Below, one piece after another: positions 10,622 through 21,440 of a DNA stretch of 64,000 bases. The translations under genes were made by a program, and so were the position numbers. Below the pieces are notes generated by a model that saw nothing but the letters and a program-made list of their open reading frames with translations, was not told the origin of the DNA and did not search any database. This stretch comes from Phoenix dactylifera. Lineage: Eukaryota; Streptophyta; Magnoliopsida; Arecales; Arecaceae. Numbering within the stretch: position 1 is the first letter of the stretch; every line of letters starts with the position of its first letter. Where the stretch lies: the NCBI RefSeq assembly GCF_009389715.1, contig NC_052399.1, positions 22,887,146 through 22,951,145 on the forward strand, read 5' to 3'.

Positions 10622-12599
10622 ATGAATGTGAAAAAGTAGTGAAGCAGAACAATGGTTAACAAAGAAACTTATGTTGTTTTCCTGCTTTTCATTGATTAAT
10701 GAGGCATTTGATAATGTTTGTATAATTAGTTTGCTAATAAAATGCCTATGTGCTAATGATTTGTGTAGGAAATAGATGTCAAATGTGGGGGTTAAGAGTG
10801 ATAATAGACATGCTTTTATTAGGGAAAAGTGTAAAGGATCGCACCCTTAAGCTTTTGGCTTTGGTGTTTGGGCCAATGATCTTGAGTGAAACATTTTATT
10901 TCTATGAACTTTGTGCACTGCAGACTAAATCTGAGAATAACAACGAGATCATTTTCATACGCATAGTCAAAAAAATCAGATTTTGAAGAAAAAACTGGCA
11001 TGTTGTGTAATAAACATATGGTACATAGGATGGCTATGGGTTGGGCTAGTAGTCCAAGCTACATTTGAATGGAGTTGATCTCCCCTACAAATTAATCACA
11101 TGCTTAATCCAAACCTGACCCAACCCACTAGTAGGTTAACTCTTTCTGCCATGGACATCTAATTGTCCATGAAGACTTAGCTGATCCATCTGTATCGAGC
11201 AGACTTAATCCATAGTTGAAACTTTAAAGAATTAACATGATACTAAGGAGTAGAAATCTTATATTGTCCTATGATTCAGTATTATACAAACAGAAAGAAA
11301 TTTAGAACAAAACACAAAGCAGTTTATGCTTAAAATCAAGCGAACAAGCTCCTGTTTAATAATTATAGAAGAATACCTGTAATATCGAACATCTTTCTGA
11401 AGCATAATATGGGAGAAGAATGGGGGGATCCTTCACTAGATTTGTCACCAAAATGGCATCATGGAACTACATGATGTGATGTGACTAGGGGTGGAGCATT
11501 AAAGTCCACGGCAAAACGAGAAAAAGAGAAGAGTGTGGGCAATATTTAAGAGAAAAGAAATGAAAATACCAAACTTACTGCTTGAAGTAATCACCGTTGC
11601 AGAATTCCCTACGCACATAAAGAGTTCTGCTATCATCTGCTATTTTAGGAATCCAATTTTGTGATATTTTTTCATGTTTATTGCATCACTGTGCAGTTGC
11701 TCTAGCAAAGGTTTTATTCCCCACGGAGGCAAAAGTTGCCATGGACATTGCTCAAGTGGATGGGACTTTGGAGTTTACCCTAGGTTGTACTCCAAACCGT
11801 TCAACCACAAACCAGAAGACATCAGTGGATTTGAACGAAACACCTTTCAAGATCAAGGACGAGCATCTTGCTCGAATGCGAGCACTCTCTAGAACAGGTA
11901 CTCAACATCTCTTTCCTTTATTCAATATTCTTTCTGGTTTCATTCCTAGAAAGCAAATGAAATTGGCAGTTAATGAAATTGGTTCGTATTATTCTTTGAC
12001 CGTCGACCAATGAAATAGGCACAGGCAAACACAAATATGAAATGCATACGTGCATGGACACACATATATATTTATATACATTCGTATATGTGTTATAGTG
12101 TATTGTGTTTGTTTATTTCCATTACATAAATTTACACTATGCTTTTATTCCAACATTTCGGTACCCGTAGTAGATTCCTTTTGGTGGTAGGATTGCATTT
12201 GATACTGCAGTTTGTGCTTGGGGACATACTGTTCTTAATGTAAATGCAGAGAAAAAATAATTGTTCCTGGTCAAACAGTCTTTGTAGATTGCTTAAAAGT
12301 TTTAACTGAGGAATAGAAGAAGAAAAAACTCCATGGACAAACTAACACGAAGTTAAAAATGACATTTGCCAGTGGAACTCGGTAAGCGTTTCTTCCCACG
12401 GTGCTCAGAGGTCCTCAACAAGATCATGGATGATGACTATTCAGAGCTCACTTCTCTTGGGCAAGATGCCTCAGAAGAGAAGAGGAAGAGATACCTCGAG
12501 CTGCAAGATGTGCTGACGAAAGCATTTAGCGAGGACAAGGAGGAATTTGATAGGTCTACCATGTCATCCTCATCGTCAACATCGCGGTCAAGAAAATGA
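7440..12599 (+). CDS. NPR3: NPR3/NPR4-type BTB-ankyrin salicylic acid receptor
   Basis: Four exons: 7440-7976, 9404-10151, 11697-11897 and 12373-12599; all GT-AG, total 570 aa, close to the family's usual 570-600. The BTB/POZ domain is at about 56-135. The C2HC zinc motif lies at 140-152 (CTCVDEECSHGGC) and is followed by the BACK-like helices. Ankyrin repeats cover about 265-365 (ALDSDDVELVRMLL, DVNHRNPRGYTVLHIAAMRK). The NPR1-like C-terminal domain starts at about 385 (LENRVALAKVLFPTEAKVAM) and contains VDLNETP at 472-478, the EAR-like repression motif described for NPR3/NPR4. CSEVLNKIMD and LTKAFSEDKEEFD also fit the NPR3/4 clade better than Arabidopsis NPR1. Family members bind salicylic acid and act with TGA bZIP factors in the nucleus; NPR3/4 repress defence genes until salicylic acid is bound. 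Exon 1 is very GC-rich, later exons are not. The four-exon layout is the family norm. The clade call is by eye. Confidence 0.93.
10578..10618. repeat. (TA)n microsatellite in NPR intron 2
   Basis: About 20 TA dinucleotides in the intron between exons 2 and 3. Such runs mutate quickly and make convenient length markers. Confidence 0.8.
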
Positions 12600-14288
12600 A
12601 GTTCGCATCCAGTGGTGTTTTTGTTTGTTATATTTGTAGTGTTCTCCTTTCCCTGCTTTTCTTCTCTGAAGTTCTCTTTGTTCACTGGCTTGTTCTCCTA
12701 AAGCTGCACTTGGGTGGTTGACGGATGCAAGTAATTGCCTATGCTCGTGCCCCTCCACTTTGTGATTGCCTTCTCAAATTAAAAAAATCGGAGAATCAGA
12801 TTTAAGTAGGTCCTGTTTCTAGGTAGGACTGCTGAAGGAGAGATGCACAGGCCTACTTGAGATCCTCTCTCTGTGTTTTCTTCTTTTTGATGGAAGGGGA
12901 GGCTTGGTCCCCCAAAAATATGTACCATGACAGAGCTTGTGTTGAAGAGACAAAGAATGCACATAGATCTAGATTTCAGATCCAACAGGAAAGAGGAAGT
13001 GCGAAATGGCAAGAGCAACCGAACCTGAAGCAAGGAAGATGAAAACTCTGAAGGTGTTTGAAAGCAGCGGCATGAGAGATGCGAAGGAATTCGATGAAGA
13101 CTCGGCTGAACCATCTTAAGAAATTTTAGGCCCAAATAAATGGTCTGAACGTCTGACAAATTACTATATTAGTTATATATAATACTAATTTTATCATATA
13201 TTTTCAATTTCTCAACTCTGACACGTGAAATCTAACATTATTCTCAGGTGGTTGATGGATGTAAATAATCACGTACACTTTTGCACCACAAGCTTCTGAT
13301 TGTCTTCTCAAATTTCCGTGACCGAAACCAGCCCGGCCTCTTTACGGTAAAATATGAGCAACTTGCTGGATCCAAGAGAATCTACTAGTTTTTGTCATTT
13401 CACTGTAGGAAGAATTGACGACGCACAGCTATAATTAAAGCCATCTCCGATTTGGAAACTCGGTTTTCATGCTAACCGCGATCCTGATTGACCCAGACAT
13501 GCTGATGAATTCGTTGGATATGGATCCAAAATCAGACTCATCGAAAATTGTTGAGTGGATTTTAAATTTGAGGATTTTAGATATGAGTTAATGGGATAGA
13601 ACAAAAACAATCACATGTTAGAACATATTCAATTATTTACACATGATGTTAGATTAAGTTCAACCAATCCTTAATATATTAACTATCAAGTGTTTGTTGT
13701 GCTTGTCGGTCCTTATTCAATTTAAAAAGCATATTATTGAATGTTTTCTTAATTAAATTTTTGCAAAGTATGGATGCTTGTAATTTGGTTAATAGTTCAA
13801 GGTGTATAACTTGATAACTGAAAGGAACTTAGATATGATAAGTTTTATAAAATATTTGTCACTCCAACCTAGATCTAAACCCGTCCTTCGATTGGACTCC
13901 AAAACCTAATAGCCCTAAATGACAGCACCTTCACATAGCCCTAAGTTGGAGTTAATTTTGAAATTGAAAGTTGAGACCAAGCTTGATTTGTTCATCACAC
14001 TTCAAGCTAGATTGAAATTTAATTTTAAATGAAGCCAAAAATGAGCCATTATGATCAGATTGAAAATTATAAATCAAGCTAAAAATTAATTCAAGCTTGA
14101 ATCAAAGGTGGATTTTAAGTTTGCCAGCTTTTTGAATTAGCATTGAATGACTTCAGAAACCAAAAAAAAATTCAAGCTTGAGAAACAAACATAATATTAT
14201 CGGTCTTGGGATTTGGAATGCAGCAATGACTATCTAAGCATATATATACGTAAATGTATATGTGTATGTATACATATGCATACCTATA
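12600..14288. other. NPR 3' flank and intergenic DNA with a short direct repeat
   Basis: The first few hundred bases should hold the NPR 3' UTR. A degenerate direct repeat of about 70-80 bp links 12708-12780 and 13245-13313 (both start GGTGGTTGA and end CTTCTCAAATT). No other gene is recognised. The remainder is AT-rich. Confidence 0.4.
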
Positions 14289-14425
14289 TAAGCTAATTGT
14301 TCAAAGTTGGATTGAGTCGAGTTGGTTTTGAGCCTGGGATGCAAGCTCTTGTTTGGCTTGTTTAGCTCGATCCTGACTCCGAATCAAGTTTTTAGAGATG
14401 AGAAAAAGGATTTTGGAGCTATTCA
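14289..14425. repeat. Left member of a direct repeat flanking the CLE-like locus
   Basis: The sequence from GCTAATTGTTCAAAGTTGG to GGAGCTATTCAGA is recognisably related to 17355-17491, in the same orientation. The two copies bracket the CLE-like gene about 3 kb apart. They carry no coding sequence and could be an old dispersed repeat or a trace of a local duplication. Confidence 0.55.
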
Positions 14426-14826
14426 GATCATTTTCCGCCCTATCTATCACCTTGAAATATTTGCCTGACATGTTCTTTTTTCTTTACTGCAAATATTAAA
14501 ATTAAAACCAAATGTTGTTAGTTTTCAATAACTTTGCTTTTGACTCTACTACTGATCTGCAACTAGACTTTTTCAGCAAACAGAAAATAAAGAAACAAGA
14601 TAGTAAATTTCAGCCGAAATTGAGTTTATTGAGATAGGCAGATGGAGCATACATTGTTTCAAGATTTCAATTTGTTACTAATTCTGCTTAAACATAGCAA
14701 AACTTGGATATTTTGGGTTAAGGCTCCTAAGAACATTCAGATCAATTTTTTTTTGTATCAATCCACTTTTCTCGGAGAAGGTGATGAGATTATTTGACCT
14801 AGGCCTCTAGGATCCTTGGGGATGAT

Positions 14827-15663
14827 TCAAAATCCATTTGCAGCCCATGGTGATGGTGGTGACACAAACGGGTTGGGGCCTGTAGGAACCTTGCGATTAA
14901 TTTCGTATCCATGGGTGTATCCAACTCCATTTTCTGCCTCCGGTGTTCCTGGTGATGTAATTGGATTGGGGCCTGTAGGAACCTTGCGATTAATTTCGTA
15001 TCCATGGGTGTATCCAACTCCATTTTCTGCCTCCGGTGTTCCTGGTGATGTAATTGGGTTGGGGCCTGTAGGAACCTTGCGATTAATTTCATATCCATGG
15101 GTGTATCCAACTCCATTTTCTGCCTCCGGTGTTCCTGGTGATGTAATTGGGTTGGGGCCTGTAGGAACCTTGCGATTAATTTCGTATCCATGGGTGTATC
15201 CAACTCTATTTTCTGCCTCCGGTGTTCCTGGTGATGTAATTGGGTTGGGGCCTGTAGGAACCTTGCGATTAATTTCGTATCCATGGGTGTATCCAACTCC
15301 ATTTTCTGCCTCCGGTGTTCCTGGTGATGTAATTGGGTTGGGGCCTGTAGGAACCTTGCGATTAATTTCGTATCCATGGGTGTATCCAACTCCATTTTCT
15401 GCCTCCGGTGTTCCTGGTGATGTAATTGGATTGGGGCCTGTAGGAACCTTGCGATTAATTTCGTATCCATGGGTATCTCCAACTCCATTGCTAGCCCATG
15501 GTGATGGTGGTGACACAATTGGGTTGGGGCCTTTCGGAACCTGGCGATCGATTTCGTATCTATTTTCAAATATAGTTGAAAACCCTCCAATTCTTGCTCC
15601 AAAAGCTTTGTCTAGAGATGACACGAGCAACACCACAACAAAAAGAGCTACTTTTTGAGCCAT
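14827..15663 (-). CDS. Secreted precursor with eight CLE-like peptide repeats
   Basis: A single-exon gene of 278 aa. The start is the ATG at 15663 because it opens a clear signal peptide (MAQKVALFVVVLLVSS, to about residue 22). Eight 31-aa repeats follow. Each holds R-K/Q-V-P-T/K-G-P-N-P-I/F, with the arginine at residues 40, 71, 102, 133, 164, 195, 226 and 257. This matches the 12-aa CLE signature R-x-V-P-x-G-P-N/D-P-L-H-N through position 9. Positions 10-12 are I-T-S or I/F-V-S, closer to the TDIF ending I-S-N than to L-H-N. Spacers are acidic (SPGTPEAENGVGYTHG) in inner repeats and SPPSPWA.NG in the first and last. Known CLE peptides are cut from secreted precursors, proline-hydroxylated and perceived by leucine-rich receptor kinases; multi-CLE precursors are known in a few plants and in cyst nematodes. 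Function here is inference. An AATAAA lies 197 bp past the stop. Confidence 0.8.
   Translation of the reverse strand: MAQKVALFVVVLLVSSLDKAFGARIGGFSTIFENRYEIDRQVPKGPNPIVSPPSPWASNGVGDTHGYEINRKVPTGPNPITSPGTPEAENGVGYTHGYEINRKVPTGPNPITSPGTPEAENGVGYTHGYEINRKVPTGPNPITSPGTPEAENRVGYTHGYEINRKVPTGPNPITSPGTPEAENGVGYTHGYEINRKVPTGPNPITSPGTPEAENGVGYTHGYEINRKVPTGPNPITSPGTPEAENGVGYTHGYEINRKVPTGPNPFVSPPSPWAANGF
14830..15546 (-). repeat. 93-bp coding tandem repeat of the CLE-like gene
   Basis: Eight units with an exact 93-bp period (for example GCCTGTAGGA at 14878 and 14971). The six inner units are nearly identical at the DNA level, while the outer two differ in spacer. The period keeps the reading frame, so the array is a coding repeat. 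Because 93 is a multiple of three, all three long open frames here come from the same repeat. Confidence 0.95.
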
Positions 15664-15715
15664 TTGTCTTGTAGCTCAGGTGAAGGTTGAATTTTTAGAT
15701 TGGGAATTATACAAA

Positions 15716-15722
15716 TTTATAG
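15716..15722 (-). promoter_or_regulatory. TATA box of the CLE-like gene
   Basis: On the - strand this reads CTATAAA, 53-59 bp before the ATG. A start of transcription about 30 bp downstream would leave a short leader of about 25 nt. Confidence 0.6.
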
Positions 15723-15742
15723 AATTGGGTTTCCCCAAGGAT

Positions 15743-16714
15743 ATGGAGAAAGGCCAACCATTTAAAACAAAATCATCATTCTCTGCAAAGATCTAATGGA
15801 TTAAATAGCTACCATTTTCTAAGAAAGAGAATGTAATAGCTTTGAATTGCAATAATGTGAATTTAATGACTTACATATATAATGGGATTTTCTTTTCTTT
15901 CATTTTTGGTATGGATTGGATTCCACCAAGGATATATACCAAATACATCCATTTAAGATATACTCTTGATTGTCTGCAACGTTCTGATGGATTAAATGAC
16001 TTTCATATTCTAGGAAAGGGAATATAATTACTTCCAATTTTGTGATCTGCTGAGGTAATGTGAATTTAATGACTTTCATATATGAGACAAAAGACAACCA
16101 TTTAAAACAAAATCATGATTCTCTACAAAGATCTAATGAATCAAATAGCTGCCATTTTCTAAGAAAGAGTCTGCAATAGCTTTGAATTGCAATAATGTGA
16201 ATTTAATGACTTAAGATCTTTTTTATTTCCTACTCACCTGGACCTATATCCTTACTTTTCTATCAATTTCTAATTCCGATCTGCCACCTCCACCCCCGAA
16301 AAAAAAATCTAATATTATAGCACCGGTGTAGACAGAAATTAAATTCCATTATTGTCCAATTCTAAATGGTAGTAAATACCGAAAGTTTGCAATATTTGAT
16401 TGATCACAATTCTTTATATTCCATTTACTATAAAGGTTCCTAGGAAATTCATTAGAAGAATATTTTCAATAAAAATGGTTTGTTCTTGCATATCTCTACT
16501 GGTTATATATGGGATTTTCTTTTCTTTCATTTTTGGTATGGATTGGATTCCACCAAGGATATATACTAAATGCATCCATTTAAGATATACTCTTGATTGT
16601 CCCCAAAGACCCGATGGATTAAATGACTTTCACATTCTAAGAAAGAGAATTTAATTACTTCCAATTTTATGATCTGCTGAGATAATGTGAATTTAATGAA
16701 TTTCATTTATGAGA
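15743..16714. repeat. Interleaved local duplications upstream of the CLE-like gene
   Basis: Two segments are each present twice in direct orientation. One of about 125 bp (15746-15872 and 16086-16214, offset 340 bp) includes ACCATTTAAAACAAAATCA. One of about 205 bp (15882-16092 and 16509-16714, offset 627 bp) begins GGGATTTTCTTTTCTTTC. They are similar but not identical. Since they lie directly 5' of the gene they may duplicate promoter sequence. Confidence 0.8.
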
Positions 16715-16785
16715 GATTTTCTGCTCCTTCATATGTGGAAAAGTTCACATAATTAGGGAGACACACCAACCATATCAATTGTTTG

Positions 16786-17122
16786 TTTTTTTTTTTTAAC
16801 TTCGGCGGCTCACACCTGACGACTGTGAAGACGGCCAACAAAATCAGAAAACAAAATGCTGTGCAAAGGCATAGGCATAGGCACAGCCCTGTGGTCTATC
16901 CAGAAAAAGCCTCCTGAGTGATGAGCCGCGAAGGAAGTAACCCAATCTGCAGTACCGTTTGCCTCCCGATATACGTGCGTGGCCTGGTAGAAGTCAGCCT
17001 CCCCCAAATCTCTGCGGATATCGTGGAGCAGCGGCCGGTCCTCAACTGAGCACTTCACTTTCCGGATCCACTCAATTATCGTGGTTTAGTCCTCCTCGAA
17101 AAGGATGTGACCCGCACCTGCT
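16786..17122 (-). mobile_element. LINE 3' end (RNase H tail), copy C
   Basis: On the - strand the frame reads HVYREANGTADWVTSFAAHH and ends LHSILFSDFVGRLHSRQV, stop, then a poly-A run (T-run at 16786-16797 on the + strand). It is the same family type as the two LINE tails near 1.1-2.0 kb but a different copy. It is 5'-truncated. A clear target duplication was not found. Confidence 0.7.
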
Positions 17123-17354
17123 AAACCTTTTTAATTAGAGTGCAGCTAAAGCTTTTTATGTTGCAATTGAAGAGTGACATAGGTAATTAGTATATAAATT
17201 TTTACACTTTTATGGTGTATATTTTACATACATAACAAATATTTTTTAATATAATACAAAAGCTGGTTAGTTCAATGATTGAGACCGTTTGATGTCCTTT
17301 CCTATTTTGATAGATCTAAAAGGAACTAATCTAATATGCAATGTGCACATGTAT

Positions 17355-17491
17355 TGAGGCTAATTGATCAAAGTTTGATTGTGTTGAGTCTGTTTTGAGC
17401 CTAAGATGCAAAGACATATTTGGTTTGTTTAACTTGAAGCTGACTCAGCATCGAGTTTTTGGAGCGGAGCAGAAGGTTGCTTGAGCTATTC
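17355..17491. repeat. Right member of the direct repeat flanking the CLE-like locus
   Basis: Related to 14289-14425, with the same order of words (GCTAATTG.TCAAAGTT, TTTTGAGCCT, GGTTTGTTTA, GAGCTATTC). It lies between LINE copy C and a foldback element. Confidence 0.55.
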
Positions 17492-17499
17492 GATTTTTT

Positions 17500-17793
17500 T
17501 ACATGCATACCCTCCAAAATATATAAAATTACATAAATATCCATGTAAAATTGTTATTTGTATGTATACCCTTATTAAATACTTATTTTACTTGTATACC
17601 TTTATATATATACACACACATACCCATATCATCTAACATCATTAAAAAATAAACTATTTAAATTTAAAATGATTGAAATATCCAGACAGATAGACGCACA
17701 AAAAGAAAAGTTTATAAGAATACATATACAAAAAGCAACTTTGCAAAGGTATTCATACAATTACGCATATTTAAAAAAGTATACACTAAAAAA
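17500..17793. mobile_element. Foldback MITE-like element 1
   Basis: The left arm (ATGCATACCCTCCAAAATAT) and the right arm (ATATTTAAAAAAGTATAC) are imperfect inverted repeats around a short AT-rich centre. The same family is seen at 18250-18550. The ends are approximate and no target duplication was identified. Confidence 0.5.
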
Positions 17794-18249
17794 AATCTAA
17801 ATCTAATAAAAATGATCAAAATTCAGTTATTCTTAATAAAAAAAGGGCAAAAAATATTATCATGTCACATAATCTCATATTAATATCAATTTTTATAGAA
17901 TATATCATGTTGAATTTACGAAATTCTCGCCTCAAAAACAGGCAATAACTCAATATTTATAAATCACTAAAAAATATTTTACTAATCTAAGCTTCTATAA
18001 TTAATTTAAAATTGATATACTTCAATCTTTTAAAAATAATGAAAAATATATAGATGTCAAAGATTCAATAATGATAATTATATCAAAATTAAATAGAGAA
18101 TAGTATTACCAAAATGATCACCTATACTTGACTGAGTTATGATCCTAAAAAAAAAATGACAATGCGGCTCAATCTTTTTTTGACTTGTCAATTCAATTTA
18201 ATCATAAAAGACTTAAAAAAAAATTAGCTAAGTTTTGATCTTTTTTTAA

Positions 18250-18423
18250 TAAATTTTTTGAATGTATACCCTTCTAAATATGAGAAATTGCATGAATACC
18301 CTCATAAAGTTGCTAGTTGCGTATATATCCTTATAATTTTTTTTTTAATATCTACCTATAAAGCTATTTCGGTCATTTTAGTTTTAAGATGTTTATTTTT
18401 TAACGATGTTATGGATACATATG

Positions 18424-18484
<61 letters not shown>

Positions 18485-18550
18485 ATAGTAATTTTATGAG
18501 AGTATTTATATAATTCTACATATTTAGAAAGCTATGTATGCAAAAAAAAT
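18250..18550. mobile_element. Foldback MITE-like element 2 with (AT)n centre
   Basis: The left arm from 18255 (GTATACCCTTCTAAATATGA) pairs with the right arm ending near 18545 (CTACATATTTAGAAAGCTAT). A (TA)n run of about 50 bp (18427-18478) lies in the middle. It is related to 17500-17793. Confidence 0.55.
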
Positions 18551-21142
18551 TCTATAAAATATATTGAGCTGATGCTCCGGGCCATATTGTCATCTCTTGT
18601 CCATTTGTTGGATGCTTTTGGGCAGCTTTTGGACGCTTTTGGACTTTTGAAGACAGAATTGGTCGAGGAGAGCAGCCACCACCACCACCAAGAGTTTTCA
18701 TAATTTCTTTTTATTTTTCAAACTTATATAAGGAATCGGGAGTTTTTCATGTGCCCTTGAGATTTTGTGGAGAAGAACTTTACAAAGATCGAAAAAAAGT
18801 CCAAGCGAAAGATTTTTTATCTGGTACGGCAGATTTTAGTTTCAAGAATTTTTTTTCAAAAAAATTCTTCAGAGCCTGTAATTATGTTTTTGCGTTCTAT
18901 TTCTTATAATGTTCATTATTAATGAATTCTAAGGTGGAAAGGTTTAGTTCCAATGATTATTTTTTTAAAACAATATATTTTATTAGAAAGAAAAAAAATG
19001 TCTAAACTTTTATCAGAGGTTCTATGCCATAAAAATCAGTTAATAAATAATTCAGAGAACCCTGATATTTTTGATGGATCAGGACGGGATAGAACCAATT
19101 CATGTTGTTCAATCTTATCAAATAATAGACAAAAAGTAATTTTGATTTAGACAAATGTCTTGCTGGATAATTGATTGGCTTTGCTAAATGATTGCTAGTT
19201 ATAAGCTTCATCAAAATTAACTGTTACAGATTTGCCAATTCGTTAATATAATCTCCGGTTTCACGCAATAAAAGGATTTAGATCTACAAGGTGATACAAC
19301 TAGTCCAGAGTAGCCAGCAGGCCATTTTGGTGAACTACCCCAATCTGGCCTTGATGAACACCAGGCTTAAAGGTCATTTAGGAACACTTCAAAACGCTGA
19401 GATTATACAGAAGGCCGCCATTCCGGTGAACTAGCTTGCTGCAAATTTTATGGAGACCATTACTGGCTCAATCGTTTTATCTATGGCTTCTAGTAACTCC
19501 AGTACCATTTCTTTGCCTTCAGTTTTTCCGCACTACTCGCTGCAAAAACTTCAAAGAAAGAACCCGAACAGAGTTGAATAACCCGAGTCTACTTGCTCAC
19601 AAAAAGCCGAGCTTTAGTGACCAACAAGCAAATGGAGTTAAAGAACCCAAATTTACAACAGAAAATACCCAGTCTTCCCTGAATTAATCATTCTGAATGC
19701 TTGCAGATTTTGCTTTGGAACAGTCCGTAGGAAGTATGTAACCACAACTCCGGATATCTTATTTGAGACATTAAAGGACGACGAAGGCAAACTTCAGAAG
19801 AGCTGTCGATGACTGCACAGACACAAGGAGGATAGAAGTGTCGCTTCACGCAAGGAGGCCGAGACAATGACATCAAGTTTGATTGGATTACATCATGCAA
19901 GGAATGATTGCATGTTCCCTTCTTCTGTTTCAATCTGCATTTCTGATGCACAGAGCTTTACAGCGCCATGCATGCACAAAATAGCTCAAGATCTGCTGCA
20001 CCAAAGCTGGAGTGGAACACTAGTACACCACTAAGAAAAATTGACCATCATGCATCTGCATCAATGGATCAATTTTGCCAACCCAAACTGATACATGCTT
20101 CAGCCTGAACACTACTACCAAAAATTGTAGCAGAAACCTAAATGACAGCTGCCCTTCCCTGCCCTAGCCAGTCACAGCAGCAGTTGATATAGGTGCTCAA
20201 TAACTCTAGCCGACCAACAAAAGTCTCTTGCAATACTCTCCAAACTGATGTCAAATTCCGATGCCTTCTCTTGGCATCAGTCGTTCACTTGTCTTCCTCC
20301 CATTCTCTTTCATGTATGCTGTGAATTTGGCATGTCAAGATTCACTGATGCTTCTTCAAAATCAAATTTAGTAGTTGAACGTAGAAAAACACCACCATAC
20401 ATCAGTTTTACACAATGATAAAGCGATACACAGTACAATGATAGTTGTTATATGGCTTATCGTGATGCTTGGTCAAAGAAGTTGAAATTGGAGGTGCCGG
20501 AAGCAAGTGCTGAAGCAGCAAAAGCAGAATAAGCGATCAGTAGGCCATCACAGGTAGAACATTCCAACAAGTAGGTTAAAATAAGCTAATTTTGATGAAA
20601 AGGTGATCGACCTTCTCTTGGAGGCATTTTGGTAATCCTAACTGAGAACCATCATAAGCTAGAAAAGGATTGCTCGAATTCTCTTTTATCTTGGCCAGCC
20701 ATTCACTGGCATATCTTTATCAGCTTCATCTAATTCAAGAACACCTAAAGTTTTTGACACCTGCGGGCCTGCGGCTCCTCGAGCATTGCAAAAAGTTCCC
20801 CAAAGTTTTGAAATCCATTAACTATTCTGTACCATTAACCCCTCCATTTTTTTACCTCCCTTGACACTCCTAAGCACTCAAACTCAGTCCTGCACCTGCA
20901 CCCAAAGCAGATAAGAAACTCTGCTTTGTTTACTTGCAAGAGTAGTCTCCTCTGCAGACTCTTGAAATGTCTTCATCAATCAAACCATGACTGCAATTTT
21001 CAATCAACCTACAAAATAGGGAAAACAAAGAAGAGGAACGGCAAAAAATACAGAAAAGAGAACACTAATCAGCTTCGATAAAAGATAAACTCGAACACAA
21101 CAACAACTAGTAAAAGGGCCAAGAGGAAAAAAAAAAAAGAAA
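18551..21142. other. Gene-poor interval downstream of the heat stress factor
   Basis: No protein is recognised. The stretch 18580-19150 has a TATA-like word (CTTATATAAGG at about 18723) followed by a 50-aa frame starting at 18998 that resembles nothing known; it may be an old LTR leader. From 20160 to 21140 on the - strand the sequence could be 3' UTR of the heat stress factor, but no proof is visible. Confidence 0.35.
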
Positions 21143-21165
21143 GGGGGGGGGGGGGGGGGGGGGGG
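21143..21165 (+). repeat. G23 homopolymer
   Basis: Twenty-three G in a row following an A-rich run. It lies about 280 bp past the stop codon of the heat stress factor, whose transcript (from the - strand) would carry C23 there. Exact length may be uncertain because such runs are hard to sequence. Confidence 0.8.
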
Positions 21166-21440
21166 CAACGAGACACAGGAAACCAGACGTACATAGAAGA
21201 CCCATGTGGAAGACATCTCTCCTGGATTGCTTCTTCCTTTCTTCAACTACTGCCTGCAGGTCAAGAGATGCCATTATTCAGCAACACTTCGCGCGAAGCA
21301 CTAAGACACGTTTACTGCAACAAAGAACCTACGCTAAGTGCGGACACAAGGATACCCACTGGACAATGATGGCGGAGGTGGCAGACTCGGACCGGACCAA
21401 CCAAGAACTAACAAAGCACCGACACAAATCTAAATACAAT

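Noticed and set aside
14830-15546. CRISPR-like regular repeat array
   Set aside because: Units are contiguous 93-bp coding repeats with no unique spacers, and the DNA is eukaryotic.
14799-15658. Two other long open frames (267 and 280 codons) over the CLE-like array
   Set aside because: They are shadows of a 93-bp repeat, a multiple of three. Only the 278-aa - strand frame has a signal peptide, a TATA box and a known peptide motif.
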